This document shows, one piece after another, positions 13,620 to 25,724 of a DNA stretch of 64,000 nucleotides. Source of the stretch: Sequoia sempervirens (lineage: Eukaryota > Streptophyta > Pinopsida > Cupressales > Cupressaceae); the NCBI GenBank assembly GCA_007258455.2, contig VDFB02193867.1, positions 529,628,071-529,692,070 on the forward strand. The letters run 5' to 3'. Position 1 is the first letter of the stretch. Every line of letters begins with the position of its first letter. The position numbers and the translations under genes were made by a program. The notes beneath the pieces were generated by a model. The model did not search any database, was not told the DNA's origin, and was given only the letters and a program-made list of their open reading frames with translations.

Positions 13620-14744
13620 TTATTTATGTATTGATTTAGTATGTAACAAGGTTAAAGGTTTCTTAGCAAAATGATTGGTGATACTATGGATTTTGAGTGA
13701 AGTTTTATCAGATGGGTTCATGGCTATGAAAGGACAATCACGAAAACCATGAATTGGAAGAATGAGGGTGGGCGTATTGTGAGATTTTTTCTTAGTATAC
13801 ATAGGGTGATGATGAAGGGTTGAATTTATTTGGGCATCACGAGTGAGGATAGGAGAGAAAGGTTTGATTTGTTTTTTTGGTGTCACTAAGATAGCATTCT
13901 TATGTGCCATAATATCAACCCTAGGGGGAGGCCTAAAATTTTCATCACATGTCATAATTGAATTTGGAAAGATAGCTTCATCGCTCATAGGAGGGGCGTC
14001 AAGAGAAGGATTACTAGGAGTTTCATGGTTACTAATGATTTGAATTTTGTACACAAATAGGTCTTCCCAAATGGTAGGGGCATCAAGAAAGGGAGGAATA
14101 CGATTTTCATAAGTTTCACTAATGATATCTTCTAACACTAAGCAACCTTCTTCATATGTAGAGAAGATATTAGGAGAAGAAAGGGGTTGATTATCATGAT
14201 TAGAAACATTTACAGTCTCATGATCTATGATTTTTTCTTGAGTGGGTGAGGTTATAGAAGAGAAGCTTTCAACATTGTCATGATTCTCAATTAGTGTATC
14301 TTCTAGCACCAAAATACCTTCGTCACATGTAGGAGAGATATTGGGAGAAGAAGAACTATGATTATCATGAGTATTGATGCTTTCATCTACTTATTTCAAA
14401 CCTTTAGTGGATGATCAAGGAGAGATGAAGTCATTAAGGGCTTCATCTAACATGTTCTATTCATCACTACTAAATGGTTTGGGGGATAAGTTGTTATTAA
14501 TTTTGTTAGTTTTCTCATGACAAGCATTAGAGGATGAAGTGAGCGAGATAAAGTCTTGAAGAAATTCATCTAACTTGCCTACATCACCACTACTAAGAGG
14601 CTTAGATGAGAGGGTTGTTTCAAATTGAATCATTTGATGTGTTTTTTGATTGTTTATATGTGCTAATGTTTCCTCAATGTAAGTTGGTCTAAAAGGACTA
14701 TGAAATAGAGTTGAAAATGGAACTTGTAAAATTCTAAATGCCAT
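13620..14744 (-). pseudogene. Internal ORF of the LARD-like element, unknown product
   Basis: Open stretches 14744-14457 and 14312-13620 are in the same frame; only a few stop codons in 14313-14456 separate them, so they were probably one ORF of about 375 codons. The product is Asn/Ser/Glu/Asp-rich. A segment with SPNISPTCDEG and VLEDTLIENHDN recurs later as SPNIFSTYEEG and VLEDIISETYEN, so it contains internal repeats. The C-terminal part becomes basic (KKQIKPF, KKKSHNTP). No retroviral domain or zinc knuckle is visible. It lies on the sense strand of the element and could be a diverged gag-like or accessory protein. Confidence 0.5.
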
Positions 14745-15366
14745 GAATGTAAAAAATTCTTAATATTTCTAATGATCTAAATGTATGAGAAGCTATGTAA
14801 AATGCAATGTAAATACATAGGATGCAATGCAACTTTTCAGATTTCAAACAAAGTAATTTATTGATGAAACTATGCAATGAAAGATTGGAAATGTAAATAA
14901 GAATTTTAACCATGCATGGAATGAGCTATTTGAAGTGAAATCTATTGAAATTCATGCTATAGAAATTCAACTAACTGATATATATAGGTTAAGGCACAAA
15001 ATAGAAGACTAAAAATAAATTTCTAAATTCTATAAAATGTTGTTTTAGGGGGTCAAAAGGGACTGATTCGCCCAAGGTGGCAAATGAGTCCCAGTATGGA
15101 CTTTTTTCAAAATTTTCAAAAAAAATTAACTAATTTTGATGCTTTATGAGTGCTATGATGCAAACCTAAATGGAAAATGAAGAAATTCAGAACTTTTCAA
15201 TGATTAAAGATGAAACAATGCAACCTATTATGCACTTTTTAGGAATGCAAAATTTAACACCTAGCATGCAAATGAATCATGAAAATCCTAATGTAAGCTA
15301 GATCTATGATGATGAAGGACACTGAATCAAAAAAATAGAAGTATTTGAAAAGTAGGTTCCCCAAAA

Positions 15367-17165
15367 TGTAGCATAGATTTTTGGCACTCGCATGCTTTCT
15401 AGCTCTCCTAGGGTTTTTCACCTAGAAGGAGAAAGATGGGCCAAAGATCCTTATGTTACATTCAAATTCAATGCAATATGAATAGAATAAGGATGCAATA
15501 TTACTAGATACAATGCTTGAATGCAATAAACAAATGAGATTAATTGACTAATGAATAGAAACTAAAGGAAAATAAATTGTTTGAAAACACATTATGTATT
15601 ATAAAATCACCTACAAATGAATAGAAAAATGCACAAAAGTGGATCATATTGGAAGTGTGCACTTGGAACTTTGATGAGGACTGGAAATTGATGCTAGAAT
15701 GTTGATGATGTTGTTTTTGAGGCCTGGAGGGACTCATTCACCATTTTGGGCAAATCAGTCCCAATTTTGGTAAATTGTGTCAGAACTCGTTTCCAACAAA
15801 AGGGTACTCAAAAATGCAAAAAACTCAAAATTGACCCTGTGGTGGGACTCATTCACCACCCATGGAAAATGAGTCCACTTTTTAATTTATGTATTTTCAA
15901 AGGTGGATTATGAAGCTTCCAATCTGCACTTTGATTCCCTATAGGTGTCTGCTTCTAAAACTATCGGATTCGAGTCTAAAAATCACTTTTTAATGATATT
16001 TTGACTTGAATAAAGAGGGAAAGACTTTAGAAACCTTGTAACTTGATCTTCAATTATTTTAAAGCTTCCAAGATACCTAAATCTATAAACACACAAGACA
16101 AGAGAGAGAGATGTTGAATGTTAGGGCATGGCGGTTTGCCTTGGTCAAACCCCGTTTAGGTAATTAAACAAAAATGATAAAATAAAATAATGGAACATGC
16201 AACAATGGAATGGATTACCTTTCCATGATTATTTATCTTAAAATTTTGCAACATAAAATGTAGAATTTTCCCTTGAAAGTCTGAAAATTGATGTGTTGAT
16301 GCCTTGAAATGATAAAACCCTAAGTTGCTTAACTTGAGAGAGAAGAATAATGAATGAAAAGAGATAAGAGATGTGAAAATGGGTTAAAATACTTGTATTT
16401 ATAGTAAATTCACCTTATTTTCCCATTAATTGGATCCTTAAGTATGACATGGAGAAAACTTAAACTTAAAACCTATTTTTTCCCACTCAAAACCTCAAAA
16501 ATGGCTCAAATGGGACTCATTCACCAGTAATGGTGAATGGGTCCCACCTAGATGGGACTAATTCGCCACTAATGGTGAATGGGTCCCATAGGGGCCATTT
16601 TTTCAAGTTGGAATACCAAGAAGTAAGAAAATTAGGCTTATATGATGACTATGTCGGTTATTTGATCAAATTATGCCTCAGGATGCACAATATGGGTTAA
16701 TAGGGGCTATTAGTGATGATGTAAATTTCAAATAGGTCTTGGGACACATAAATCAATGTGAAAGTGTGATTTAATATACTTTACAACACTAAAATGAGGT
16801 TCACATAACCTAGAAAGGCACAAGAAAAAATGTGAATGTGGAAGACACATTAAAACACTAGTTTATCATTAAATTTAATTCAAGAACCTTCTAGATTAAT
16901 GCAATAATTTTATTAAACACATTTTATAATGTTGAATTAAAGAGAGAAATAGGTTAATTAAGTCTAGAAAAGCGTGAAAGTCCTTTACAAGACTTTACAA
17001 CACCTTTACAAGATGTTGTTAAAAGCATGTTATTCGATTTGCAAGGGTCCAAGACCTAGTCTAGTTTCATAAAATACCTCACAACACTAGATTAAGACCT
17101 CATTAAGTCCATATTATCATGAATTAATCTCATGTCAAGCAAAGGGTCCTTTTTCCTATGGCACA
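15367..17165 (-). repeat. LTR of the LARD-like element (5' LTR in element sense)
   Basis: 1799 bp partner of 10513-12309. Carries palindromes at about 15842-15875, 16512-16545 and 16554-16587. The last two are clean 34-bp inverted repeats beginning GGGACT and ending GGGTCCC. Confidence 0.88.
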
Positions 17166-17254
17166 AATTGAAAATAGGTTAATTCATCTATTTTTGTTTT
17201 ACAATCCCAAATAGTTGGATTAAATTATTCTGTTGTTAAAGAAATATTGTACAA

Positions 17255-18516
17255 TGTAATGTCCTCTTTTCAAAATGAAACCAAGTTGAAACTCAAATTC
17301 CCATCATTCATTTCCCATGGGCCTTGGGGACTTTTCTCTTGGAAAATAGGAGTATAATAATAACTCAAGAGGATCTTAATATCATAAAAGGGGCCACTTA
17401 ACTGTTATCATAAAATGTAATTATAATAAAGAGGACCTCAAGTAAATTGAAATTATAAATAAAATATGACTCTTATAATTGAAATCTATTTTAAATTATT
17501 CCTCTCAAATATCAATCAAAGGTCATGAAGGAAATTTGAAGAGTTATTTCTTTGGAGGAAAACTCTATTTAAGGAACCCAAACAAGGAGGGGGAATAAGG
17601 ATCAAGCATTATATTTTTTTGATTTCTACTCCTTGTTGGAGTTTTAGACTTTGGTTCAATTAACTTGATGAAAAAAAATCTCTACGACTAGAATTGGAGG
17701 ATGAAAACCCACAATTCCTTGGATTGATTTCATATAGGATTCACCATTGAGCTAAATTGTTCAAATTCCAAATTGATATTAATATTAAACCATTGTTGAA
17801 GGGGCATTGTGGCTGCTGGAGTAATATTGCATTCTTTTTGGCCAAAAATATATCAAGTTTGTGGTTACCATCCCCCATATAAGTCACTTCCATTAGAGCA
17901 TGACAATGGTTTCCTTATGATCACTGGTTGAGCTATAGATACATTCCATCATAGGTGTAGCTATGAAAAATGTTTCATATCGCTAGTCACCAACTTCTAC
18001 ATATATAAATTACATCATTATTTCTCGGGTAGTGTTGCAAGTTGGGGCACTTAGATATATGGTGGATCCATATGGTATTTGTAGCTCTTGTACTATTGTC
18101 GAAACAATAATCTAAGTTTGTATTATGGTGTACAACCCCTTTAAAATCATTATCACATCTAACGATCAATGTGGCGACTTCATATTTGATCCAGGTATCA
18201 AGAATAAATGATCTATTGTTGTTGATGTTTTATGATTGCTCAGATGAACATAAGTCCATATTGTATGATTCATAACAACCTCATTTTACCATTCCATAGA
18301 CCAATTTTCCTATCAATACAAGTATTTGATTTATTGCATTAGTATTTTTCATTTTCAAGATTTATCTAATATACAAATTGGGTCCATATTGTTGTTTATC
18401 TGCACTACACTATATCTATGAAATATCTCAATTTTTGTAATAAAAATTTCTAAAAAGAGGGCATAAAACTAGAAAATACCAAAAAATAATAATGTTCTAG
18501 AATTAGGGACATTACA
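17255..18516 (+). repeat. Single LTR with primer binding site
   Basis: Begins TGTAATGTCC and ends GGGACATTACA, a 10-bp terminal inverted repeat typical of LTR ends. It is followed after one base by TGGTATCAGAG (18518-18528), the usual plant site complementary to the 3' end of initiator tRNA-Met. It is therefore a 5' LTR on plus. No matching 3' LTR was found downstream, so the element is truncated. Confidence 0.75.
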
Positions 18517-18517
18517 A

Positions 18518-18530
18518 TGGTATCAGAGTT
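18518..18530 (+). other. Primer binding site, initiator tRNA-Met type
   Basis: TGGTATCAGAGTT one base after the LTR end. It matches the common plant LTR-element primer site up to the last bases. Confidence 0.75.
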
Positions 18531-18649
18531 GGATCTTGCTGACCAGTGAGATTTCTTTCTTATATAGTCAAGCGATAGATCCAAAGTATTATCAAAGGGA
18601 AATTAGAAAAACTATCCATTTCCTAAGAAACAATTAAAGTTGCACAAAT

Positions 18650-18960
18650 TGAATCAGATGCAAAGAATTCTTATGTTGACATTTCACTTGGAAATTGGAA
18701 TTATTTTGCAGCTTTTCACAATAGGAGGGATCCAAAGAATGAGGCAACACATCTTGATGAGTAGGTTAGAGAACTATATTATAAAGTGTTGGCATAAAGA
18801 CTAGGAAATTCTAATGTTGCAAATGAGGTAGCCATTGTGCTAGCTAAAAGGGGTCAATTTGATATTGCAAAGGAAATTTTTACGCAAGTATAAGAAGCTG
18901 CAACAAGAAACATCTTTGTTCAGATGCTTGATGCATGGATAAGTTTCCAATCAGAAAGCT
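18650..18960 (+). pseudogene. CTR9/VIP6 fragment inside a truncated LTR element
   Basis: Translation gives LGNWNYFAAF, EATHLDE, then AKRGQFDIAKEIFTQV, EAAT and IFVQM, which match a TPR stretch of plant CTR9 immediately upstream of the part found at 9132-10270. Stops (for example TAA at the Y/Q position after FTQV) and frameshifts break it. It lies about 120 bp after a primer binding site, so it may be a host cDNA segment captured by the LTR element. The two CTR9 pieces overlap at the IFVQM region but are in reversed order on the chromosome, so they are not one gene split by an insertion. Confidence 0.6.
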
Positions 18961-18969
18961 ATAGATTTT

Positions 18970-19774
18970 GGGTATGTGCAGGATCATGATGGGCCAAAAA
19001 GTGGCGATATGATGGGTATGTGTAGGGTATGTGGCTGGTGACTTTTTTTTACCCAAAATTGATGACACAAAAAGGGTTTTTAAAGGAGATTCTCAGCTTT
19101 CCACTAATATAAATTATACTTTACTTTGAATTTAATAAATAATTATTATTCATTTTCTATTTGAATTAAAACTTAAGTCCTGATTGATAGGCTAATTGAA
19201 AAAAACTTGTAACATTCAAACAGTATCACATTTTTTGAATTTGAAACATGTGTCACATTCTATGCTTCACATACCATAGGATTAGAAAAAAATAAAAATA
19301 AAAAAAATCATGAAGTTTTGACCAAGTTAAGGTGGTCAGACATATGAGATTTTGTATTTTTTAAAAGTTGTAATAATAAATTCAATTAATTATTTACTTG
19401 GAAAAAAATTACAAAAAAATATGCATCACATTGGGACATGAGTCCTCTACTTATATCTAAAATATTTTAAAAAAATATTATCATTTTATTGTGGTTAGGG
19501 TGGTCAGACAGAAACCTACTTCTTATTTTTTCCCTAAAATTTAAGTACTCTGCATAGAAATTTCAAATTTTCTCCAAATAGATTTTTTTAAAATAAAATA
19601 AAACCTAGTAGTTTAGAAACTACATTCAATTTTCTATAGATTCTATTCTTACATATTTTTGAAATAATATAGATAACTTATTCAATTTTTTGTGTCAAGT
19701 TGCCTAACTCTGATTTTTCTAAATTTTTCGCCACTTAAGGGCCTATTTTTTCCATGATGATCTTGCACATACCC
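18970..19774. mobile_element. Non-autonomous DNA transposon with imperfect terminal inverted repeats
   Basis: GGGTATGTGCAGGATCATGA at 18970 is mirrored by the reverse complement of TCATGATCTTGCACATACCC-like sequence ending at 19774. A second matching block (GTGGCGA, then ACACAAAAA near 19065, against TTTTTGTGTCA near 19688) extends the arms, with gaps, to roughly 100 bp. The interior is AT-rich without a coding frame. No clear target duplication was seen, so the superfamily is unassigned. Confidence 0.5.
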
Positions 19775-20099
19775 TTTTATGTTTAATATAATGAAGGTTT
19801 TGAATTACCTCTAAATTCACCGTAGAGGGCACCCCCAAATCCAACTTCATTGTAGACTTCAAATACTTTGCAGCAAACACTGAATTCCTTGCCTCCCTTT
19901 TTAGAATTCTTCAAGTCATCTCCAAACAATCTTTATCACCCATGCAAGTAGTTGTTGTAACTCAAAATGCCTTAGTGTCATTTGCATGCCCATGCAAGTA
20001 GTTGTTGTAACTAAAAATGAGGCACCTCAGTGTAGTTCGCACGCCTCAATGTAGTTTTCTAATTTGTCTAAATGCCAAATTCTAAACACAAATAATATA

Positions 20100-20358
20100 G
20101 AATCATGCACAATACATGACTCCCTCAAGTCACTTCCCTAAATATTTTTAAAATTTGATCTAATTTTTACTCACGTGACTAATTTTTTAGTCATTCTTAT
20201 TTGTGTCACTAAATAATTTTTTACCTGATGACCAAATTAGTAATTTATTTACTCATTTATAGCTATGTTGCTAAAAATTTGTGGAATTTAGTCATTTTTA
20301 GTTTTTGTGACTAAAATTTTTAGTCACCTAGTCATTTATTTGTCATATTCTACTAGTG
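20100..20358. mobile_element. CACTA-like terminal region (one end only)
   Basis: Several copies of GTGACTAA/TTAGTCAC in both orientations lie between 20165 and 20340, and the segment ends in TTCTACTAGTG, the reverse complement of a CACTAGTAGAA-type CACTA terminus. Retrotransposon coding homology starts directly after it at 20359, consistent with a transposon end at that junction. The other end was not found. Confidence 0.35.
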
Positions 20359-22533
20359 TGTTTTACAACCTGCTATGCAAGATAGACCATTTATCCTTTT
20401 ACACAACAACATCAGCCCATGCTCTCACAACATTATTGGCCCAACAAGCTGAAAATGGTAAAGAGCATCATGTTTATTACATTATCCAAACCTTGATTGA
20501 TTACGAGACTTGACACACAATGATAGAGAAACAATGTTTGGACCTTATATTCACTACTAGCAAGTTGAGACATTACTTATTGAATGCTGAAATACATGTG
20601 ATGACAAAATTTGACCCTTTGAAACATCTTTTCACCAAAACAGATTTATTTGGATGCTTCGCTAAGTGGGTTATAATGTTGTTGACTAAGTTTGACCTTA
20701 AGTTTATTTTTAACAAAAAGCAATTGAAGGACAAGCCTTGACTAACCACTTAGCTGTTGTACCTTCTCCCCTAGCATTACCTAATATAGAAGCATTTCTT
20801 GATGAGAATGTATTGACTATTTAAAGAGATGAAGAAACATGGGAGTTATACTTTGATGACTCCAAGTGCAGAATAGGCTCCAACATAGGGATTATAATAA
20901 TATTTCCCATAGGAAAGCATATTCCCCTATCCTATCACTTAAATTTCCTATGCACAAACAACATAGTAGAGTATGAAGTGTTAATTTCTAGATTACGTGC
21001 CGTGTTGAATTTGGGAGCTCGAAATGTTAAAATATTTGGTGATTCATAATTATTCATTAAAGAAATAAATGAAACGTACCAAGCAAAACATGACAAATTA
21101 TCAAAGTAAAATTATCTCAAAATGAATTTGTTAGAGAAGTTTGATTTGTACACCATTGATAACATCCCATGGAAAGATAATCAACATGCAGATGCAATGG
21201 CAAGTGCAACTTGTCTAATATCTTTTCAAGATCCTTCAAAATATTTCACATTTATCGTGCATACAATTAAATGAAACCATCGATAAAATCTAAGAAGAAG
21301 TATTATCAACCATTGGTATGGAAAGCTCTAGTGAATGGTATGCTAATTATTTTTAAAATGATCCTTTGATGGTATCTTACTTTCCAACATGTTGTATCGA
21401 AGGTCCTTTGACTGTCTCTTACTTAGATGCCTTAAACAATATGAAATCCCCGTAGAACTTGAGGAAGCCCATGCAAGTGCTTGTGGAGAACATTTGGGAG
21501 GAAGATCATTAGTTCAAAAGTTAATCCATATAGGATTCTATTGGTGGAATATGCAACAAGATTTCTTTGCATATGTTAAGAAATATCACAAAAGTCAAGA
21601 ACATAGCAAATTGATTCACGCTCCTACTTCTAAGCTTCACACACAAGTTCCAATTTGGCATTTCTCGATGTGTGGCTTGGATATCATTGGAAAAATTTGA
21701 CCTCCCTCATCTGCTACACATACATTTCTAATTACTGCAACACATTATTTCACAAAATGGGTAGAAGTAATTCTCCTTCATTCAACAAATGTCGATGTAA
21801 TATGTCATTTCATATTGGAACACATTATTGCTCGCTTTGGACTTTCTTTTGCTTTAATTTTGGATAATGGAACACCATTTAAGAATAAGGTTGTGAAGAA
21901 GTTATTAGAAATTTTTAACATATAACATCGCTTTTCAACACCCTACTACTTGCATCCAATGGTCAAGTCGAATCAACTAATAGATCCCTCGAGAAAATAT
22001 TAAGAAAAATAGTAAACAAACATAATAGGGATTGGCACACATAGCTAGTGTATGCATTATGGGCTTCTCGTATGAATGTTAGAGCATCAAATGGGAATAC
22101 CCCTTATAACCTTGTCTTTGGAACCAAGGTGATAATGCCCTTGGAGTTAGAGATTCCTTCATTAATAATTTCTCTCCAAGGACTTATTGATGATAACACC
22201 TATAAGGAACAACATTTTCATCAACTTCAAATGCTTGACGAACAACGTATTAACGCTCTTGAGCACCTTCAAGCTTATTCTAGAAGAAAGAAACATAGTT
22301 ACAATGATAGATTTATACCTTGTTCATTCAATAAAGGTGATGTGGTGTTATGCAAGAATCAGTGTAATGGCAATGCTGCCTCGACTGGTAAAGGAAAATT
22401 CAACCCTAATTGGCTAGGACCTTACATAATTGATGAAAGTTATGGGTCTGGAGCATATACGTTAACAAAAATGGATGGCACACCTCTTAAAGAACTTATT
22501 AATGTCATGCATCTGCACAGGTACTATGTCTAA
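20359..22533 (+). pseudogene. Old Tat element: RNase H, archaeal-type RNase H and integrase remnant
   Basis: Ty3/gypsy Tat polyprotein remains, broken by stops and frameshifts. In order: the end of the RT-linked RNase H (YTTTSAHALTTLLAQQAENG, then MIEKQCLDLIF and KLRHYLL, about 20395-20745); an archaeal-type RNase H (WELYFDDSKC-like at about 20840, VKIFGDS at about 21030); and integrase with the zinc-finger segment (about 21465-21600), LDIIGKI (about 21675), LDNGTPFKNK (about 21860) and NGQVES (about 21955), so all three core acidic residues can still be read. It ends with the C-terminal KFNPNWLGPYII and LHRYYV segment at 22533. Gag, protease and most of RT are missing; homology starts abruptly at 20359. 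Confidence 0.85.
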
Positions 22534-23039
22534 TCTTCTTGAATAGTGTGAATGATAGAGAAGTGGTGTTAGAGTTAGTAGACGACATTCGATATGGTCT
22601 CGCATTGCTTCATTCCTAAAAAAACAATTATACATGTGTGTCTTGAATACTAAAGTAATTACTTCAATTATTTTTTAGTTGATTACTTTAGGTTTCATAC
22701 TATTCAAGATAATCTTGTATGTTGTATTATATTGGATCCTTATATGCATTTAATGTTCTACAATTATATCACAAGTGCATTCAATTTAGCATAACAAACT
22801 TAATCACAATGTTTCATCTAAAAGAAACTAGAATAGTTTTAATAAGATCACATAAAACATGTTAAATCATTGAGACATTTATTAAATAGTCTTACAAAGA
22901 TTATTTGATAAATCACCTTGCCATTTAACTTAAACACATAAGCATAAACAATCAACCAAATGCAAATGATCATATATATATCACAAAGTTTTGAGTACAT
23001 GTCATCTAGTATACAATGCTAGTGTGGCCTATGGCTTCC
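22534..23039. other. Spacer of the old Tat element between integrase and antisense gene
   Basis: AT-rich; no coding sequence or repeat array recognised. It corresponds in position to the structured 36036-38820 segment of the younger element, but much shorter. Confidence 0.4.
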
Positions 23040-24398
23040 AAATCCCTAGGGATTTGGTGATTTCATCTATCTAGAGATAGTCTAGCAAGAGAAGGTAGTA
23101 TGTGATCATGATCGTGAACTAATCATAGAATCGAATACATACTAAAGGCCATGTGCTCGTCTAATAGCTACGGTCTCCCATGCAATAGACTCTATGTGCT
23201 CTCACTCTATGCGGTCTCTTTTTTCTTGTAGCCTAGCTACCTCTACATGAAGTCTATCAACCTCTACTAGTCCTCGAGATGATTGAATCTCCTCTTATGT
23301 AGCATCAACTTGATCAATGTGGATATTAGTGCCCTCATATGTTGCACTCAATCTAACATAAGGCTCAAATAACTCTGGGTCCCACAACACAGTGGGTGGG
23401 GGCATGTAGTCTATACTAATAGCCTAACTGAAGACTAAAGGAGGCACTATCTTTGTAGCTACCTGTCAGTAGAGATCCTATAAATCTCTCACAGACCTTG
23501 TAAGATAGAAATCACAAATATAATCAGTAAGCATCATGATATATATAAATTAAAATCATAAGCATAAGCATAATAATAAATAAAGTGTCATCACCTAGAT
23601 CTCCGACCGGTTCTATAAAGACAACCTCATTCTATGTAGGAGGCATGGAGGATGTGCTAGCCTCTCCCTTCTCATAAGTGTTGGTGTGTGCTATGACTAT
23701 CAACTATGATCTGGTAATATGGGTGGGAGCTAGATATCCCCACTCATAGGCAACTAGACCCTCATCTAACATGTCACTGTCCTCACTCATCAGATGCTAC
23801 TCCTCCTCGTCCTCCTCCTCTCCCTCATAGTCTACATTTGCCTCCTCATTGTAGTCCTCATCGATCTCATCTTCAAATAGATACAAGGCCCTAAGCCATA
23901 TATCCTCACCTATCTCCTCCTCATCCCTTTGATCTGGAAGTGGTCTTGTGAAGCCTAGAGGTAGATCCATGGGGAATATCATAGTTGGTCATGTTGCTAC
24001 CCACCACTCCTCGTATGCATCTGTAGCACCAATTTCATCAGCATCAGAGACTGGAGGCATAATAAGGTCATCATCATCTTAGTCATTAAAGATGACATAA
24101 TTAGAGATGAATCATCCCGTATCTCCAGGCCTCTTAACACTCTGCACTAATCCCTTATAAAAGGTTTGTGCTATTGGTGGTACCTATATATGCCTAAACT
24201 ATTGCATAACATGATCATAGTAGAATTGTCTTACTACGTAATCATGCCTACCTAGTAGAAACCTATCCATATGTCTCCTCCTCAATTGTTGGGTCTCATC
24301 TAGCCACTATGGTATCAATTGGTAAGGTCTCCACAAGATCTCCTCCTAATCTAAGCGGTTGAATCAGACTCTCCAAAAATGTAAATCTACATAGTTCC
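23040..24398 (-). pseudogene. Old Tat element: antisense PMD gene, 3' part
   Basis: Continuation of the antisense gene at 43521-44643, separated from it by the younger element. On minus it gives a decayed PMD C-terminal part (segments with RRRHMDRFLLGRHDYVVRQF), an acidic stretch at 23982-23797 (DEDYNEEANVDYEGEEEDEEE), then a coiled-coil-like region (VDRLHVEVARLQEKRDRIE at about 23200-23290). The order acidic then coiled coil matches the PMD gene of the younger element. Many stops. The join at 24398/43516 is marked by the GTTCC duplication of the insertion. Confidence 0.65.
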
Positions 24399-25706
24399 TG
24401 TAGACACCTAAAAATGACCTAGACCTGCAAGCTTCATTTTTACCACTTTCGTCCTAGCATAATTAAGTCACTTAATTATGTCGTTGGTCCACATTCGACT
24501 ATTGATTAAATAACTCATAATTATTTAATTAATTCATGTCAGTTGTTTCCCCTTGATTATTAAATAAATAAATGTTATTTATTTATCTAATACGTCATTA
24601 ATTATCTAAGTCTTCCTCTAATTAAATAAATTTCTTAATTTATTTAATCCCCCTTTTGTCATTCATTTCTCCTTGATTATTAAATAAATAAATGTTATTT
24701 ATTTATCTAATACGTCATTAATTACCTAGGCCTTCCTCTAAATAAATTTCTTAATTTATTTAATTCCCCTTGGTCATTTATTTGGTTATTAAATAAATAA
24801 GTCTTATTTATTTAATTACATCACTAATTAAGTCCCCTTCTTTTAAAATTAAATAGATTCTAATTTATTTAATTTTTGTCCATTTCTCACTATAATTAAA
24901 TAATTATTTTAATTATTTAATTATTCATTAGCCTCTTCTCTCATCAAATTAAATAAATTTTTATATTTAATTTAGCCCACTCTCTGGAATTTTGAATTAA
25001 ATCATCATTTAATTCAAAATAATTCCTTTTGTCACATTCCTCCATATTTAAATAATATCTACTAGTCACCTGGAATAAATAAATTTTATTATTTAATTTC
25101 TCCAGCAACCTCTTTGTCCATGCCAATCTTATCTCTTGACATCTCATTTAATTTCAGCCCTTGATTGAATTATTTTATAATTCAATCTCAACCCTTCATC
25201 CTTATCATTGCCCTAATTTTGACCTAACCCTATTTCACATTGCAGCATTTAATCTTGACCATTGATTCTAGGGTATTTGTCATCTTCTCATCCTAGCCAC
25301 ACATTCAAAATTGTAGTTTTTATAAAATGGCAATTTTGTTCTCATTTGTCTCTCTCATGCTCAAATTTTAACTTAGGCTATTATTATTGTTGCAGTCATT
25401 GTCATTTGCAGCCATTGTCATTTTTAGTTTATTGTGAGGTCATTGTGAGGTCATATCTTTCATACAAATCCTTCAACACTTGCATAGGGCTTTGTCATTT
25501 GTCATAGTTGCTCATTCGAAATCTGAGGGCATCTCTATTTACTGCAAGCTAGGAGGTGTAACAAAGGTAAACCATCGAAGATGAGGACTTAGGGTAACAT
25601 TGTTCCTTTTTTTTTCATATTATTTCCTTTTTGCTTTGTTATTTCATTTGGAATTTTAATGTTATTGTGCTAACCCTTTAACAAATCTAACTTTCCCTTG
25701 ATTACA
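24399..25706 (+). repeat. 5' LTR of the young Tat element
   Basis: 1308 bp, TGTAGACACC...TTGATTACA. The first 800 bp hold a series of AT-rich imperfect palindromes built on TTAAATAAAT/ATTTATTTAA, separated by C/T-rich spacers (about 24535-25180). Near-identical to 42204-43515. Confidence 0.97.
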
Positions 25707-25707
25707 T

Positions 25708-25724
25708 TGGTGAACCCGACTCCG
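25708..25724 (+). other. Primer binding site of the young Tat element
   Basis: The LTR end TTACA is followed by T and TGGTGAACCCGACTCC. TGG pairs with the tRNA CCA end. It is not the initiator-Met type; I cannot assign the tRNA without a tRNA set. Confidence 0.7.

Larger units (their letters stand above)
10513..17165 (-). mobile_element. Non-autonomous LTR retrotransposon (LARD-like), minus strand
   Basis: Two direct repeats, 10513-12309 and 15367-17165, bound a 3.06-kb internal region. Both end in TG...CA. Flanks are AATTT (10508-10512) and AATTG (17166-17170), a 4-of-5 match to a target duplication. Orientation is inferred. On minus, the repeat end ..GCTACA is followed by TTTTGGGGAACC, comparable to a primer site, and the opposite end is preceded by TTGGGGGCTAAA, a polypurine tract. 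The only open frames in the internal region are also on minus. No RT, integrase or protease is present, so movement would need enzymes in trans. It shares LTR palindromes with the old Tat element's LTR, which suggests a Tat-lineage derivative. Confidence 0.85.

Noticed and set aside
9132..18960. A single real CTR9 gene with long introns
   Set aside because: The exons would be in the wrong order on the plus strand and both pieces contain stops and frameshifts.
25262..25507. 81-codon open frame repeated at 43071-43316
   Set aside because: Both copies lie in the LTRs of one element and are identical by descent. Cys/Ser/His/Leu-rich, no domain.
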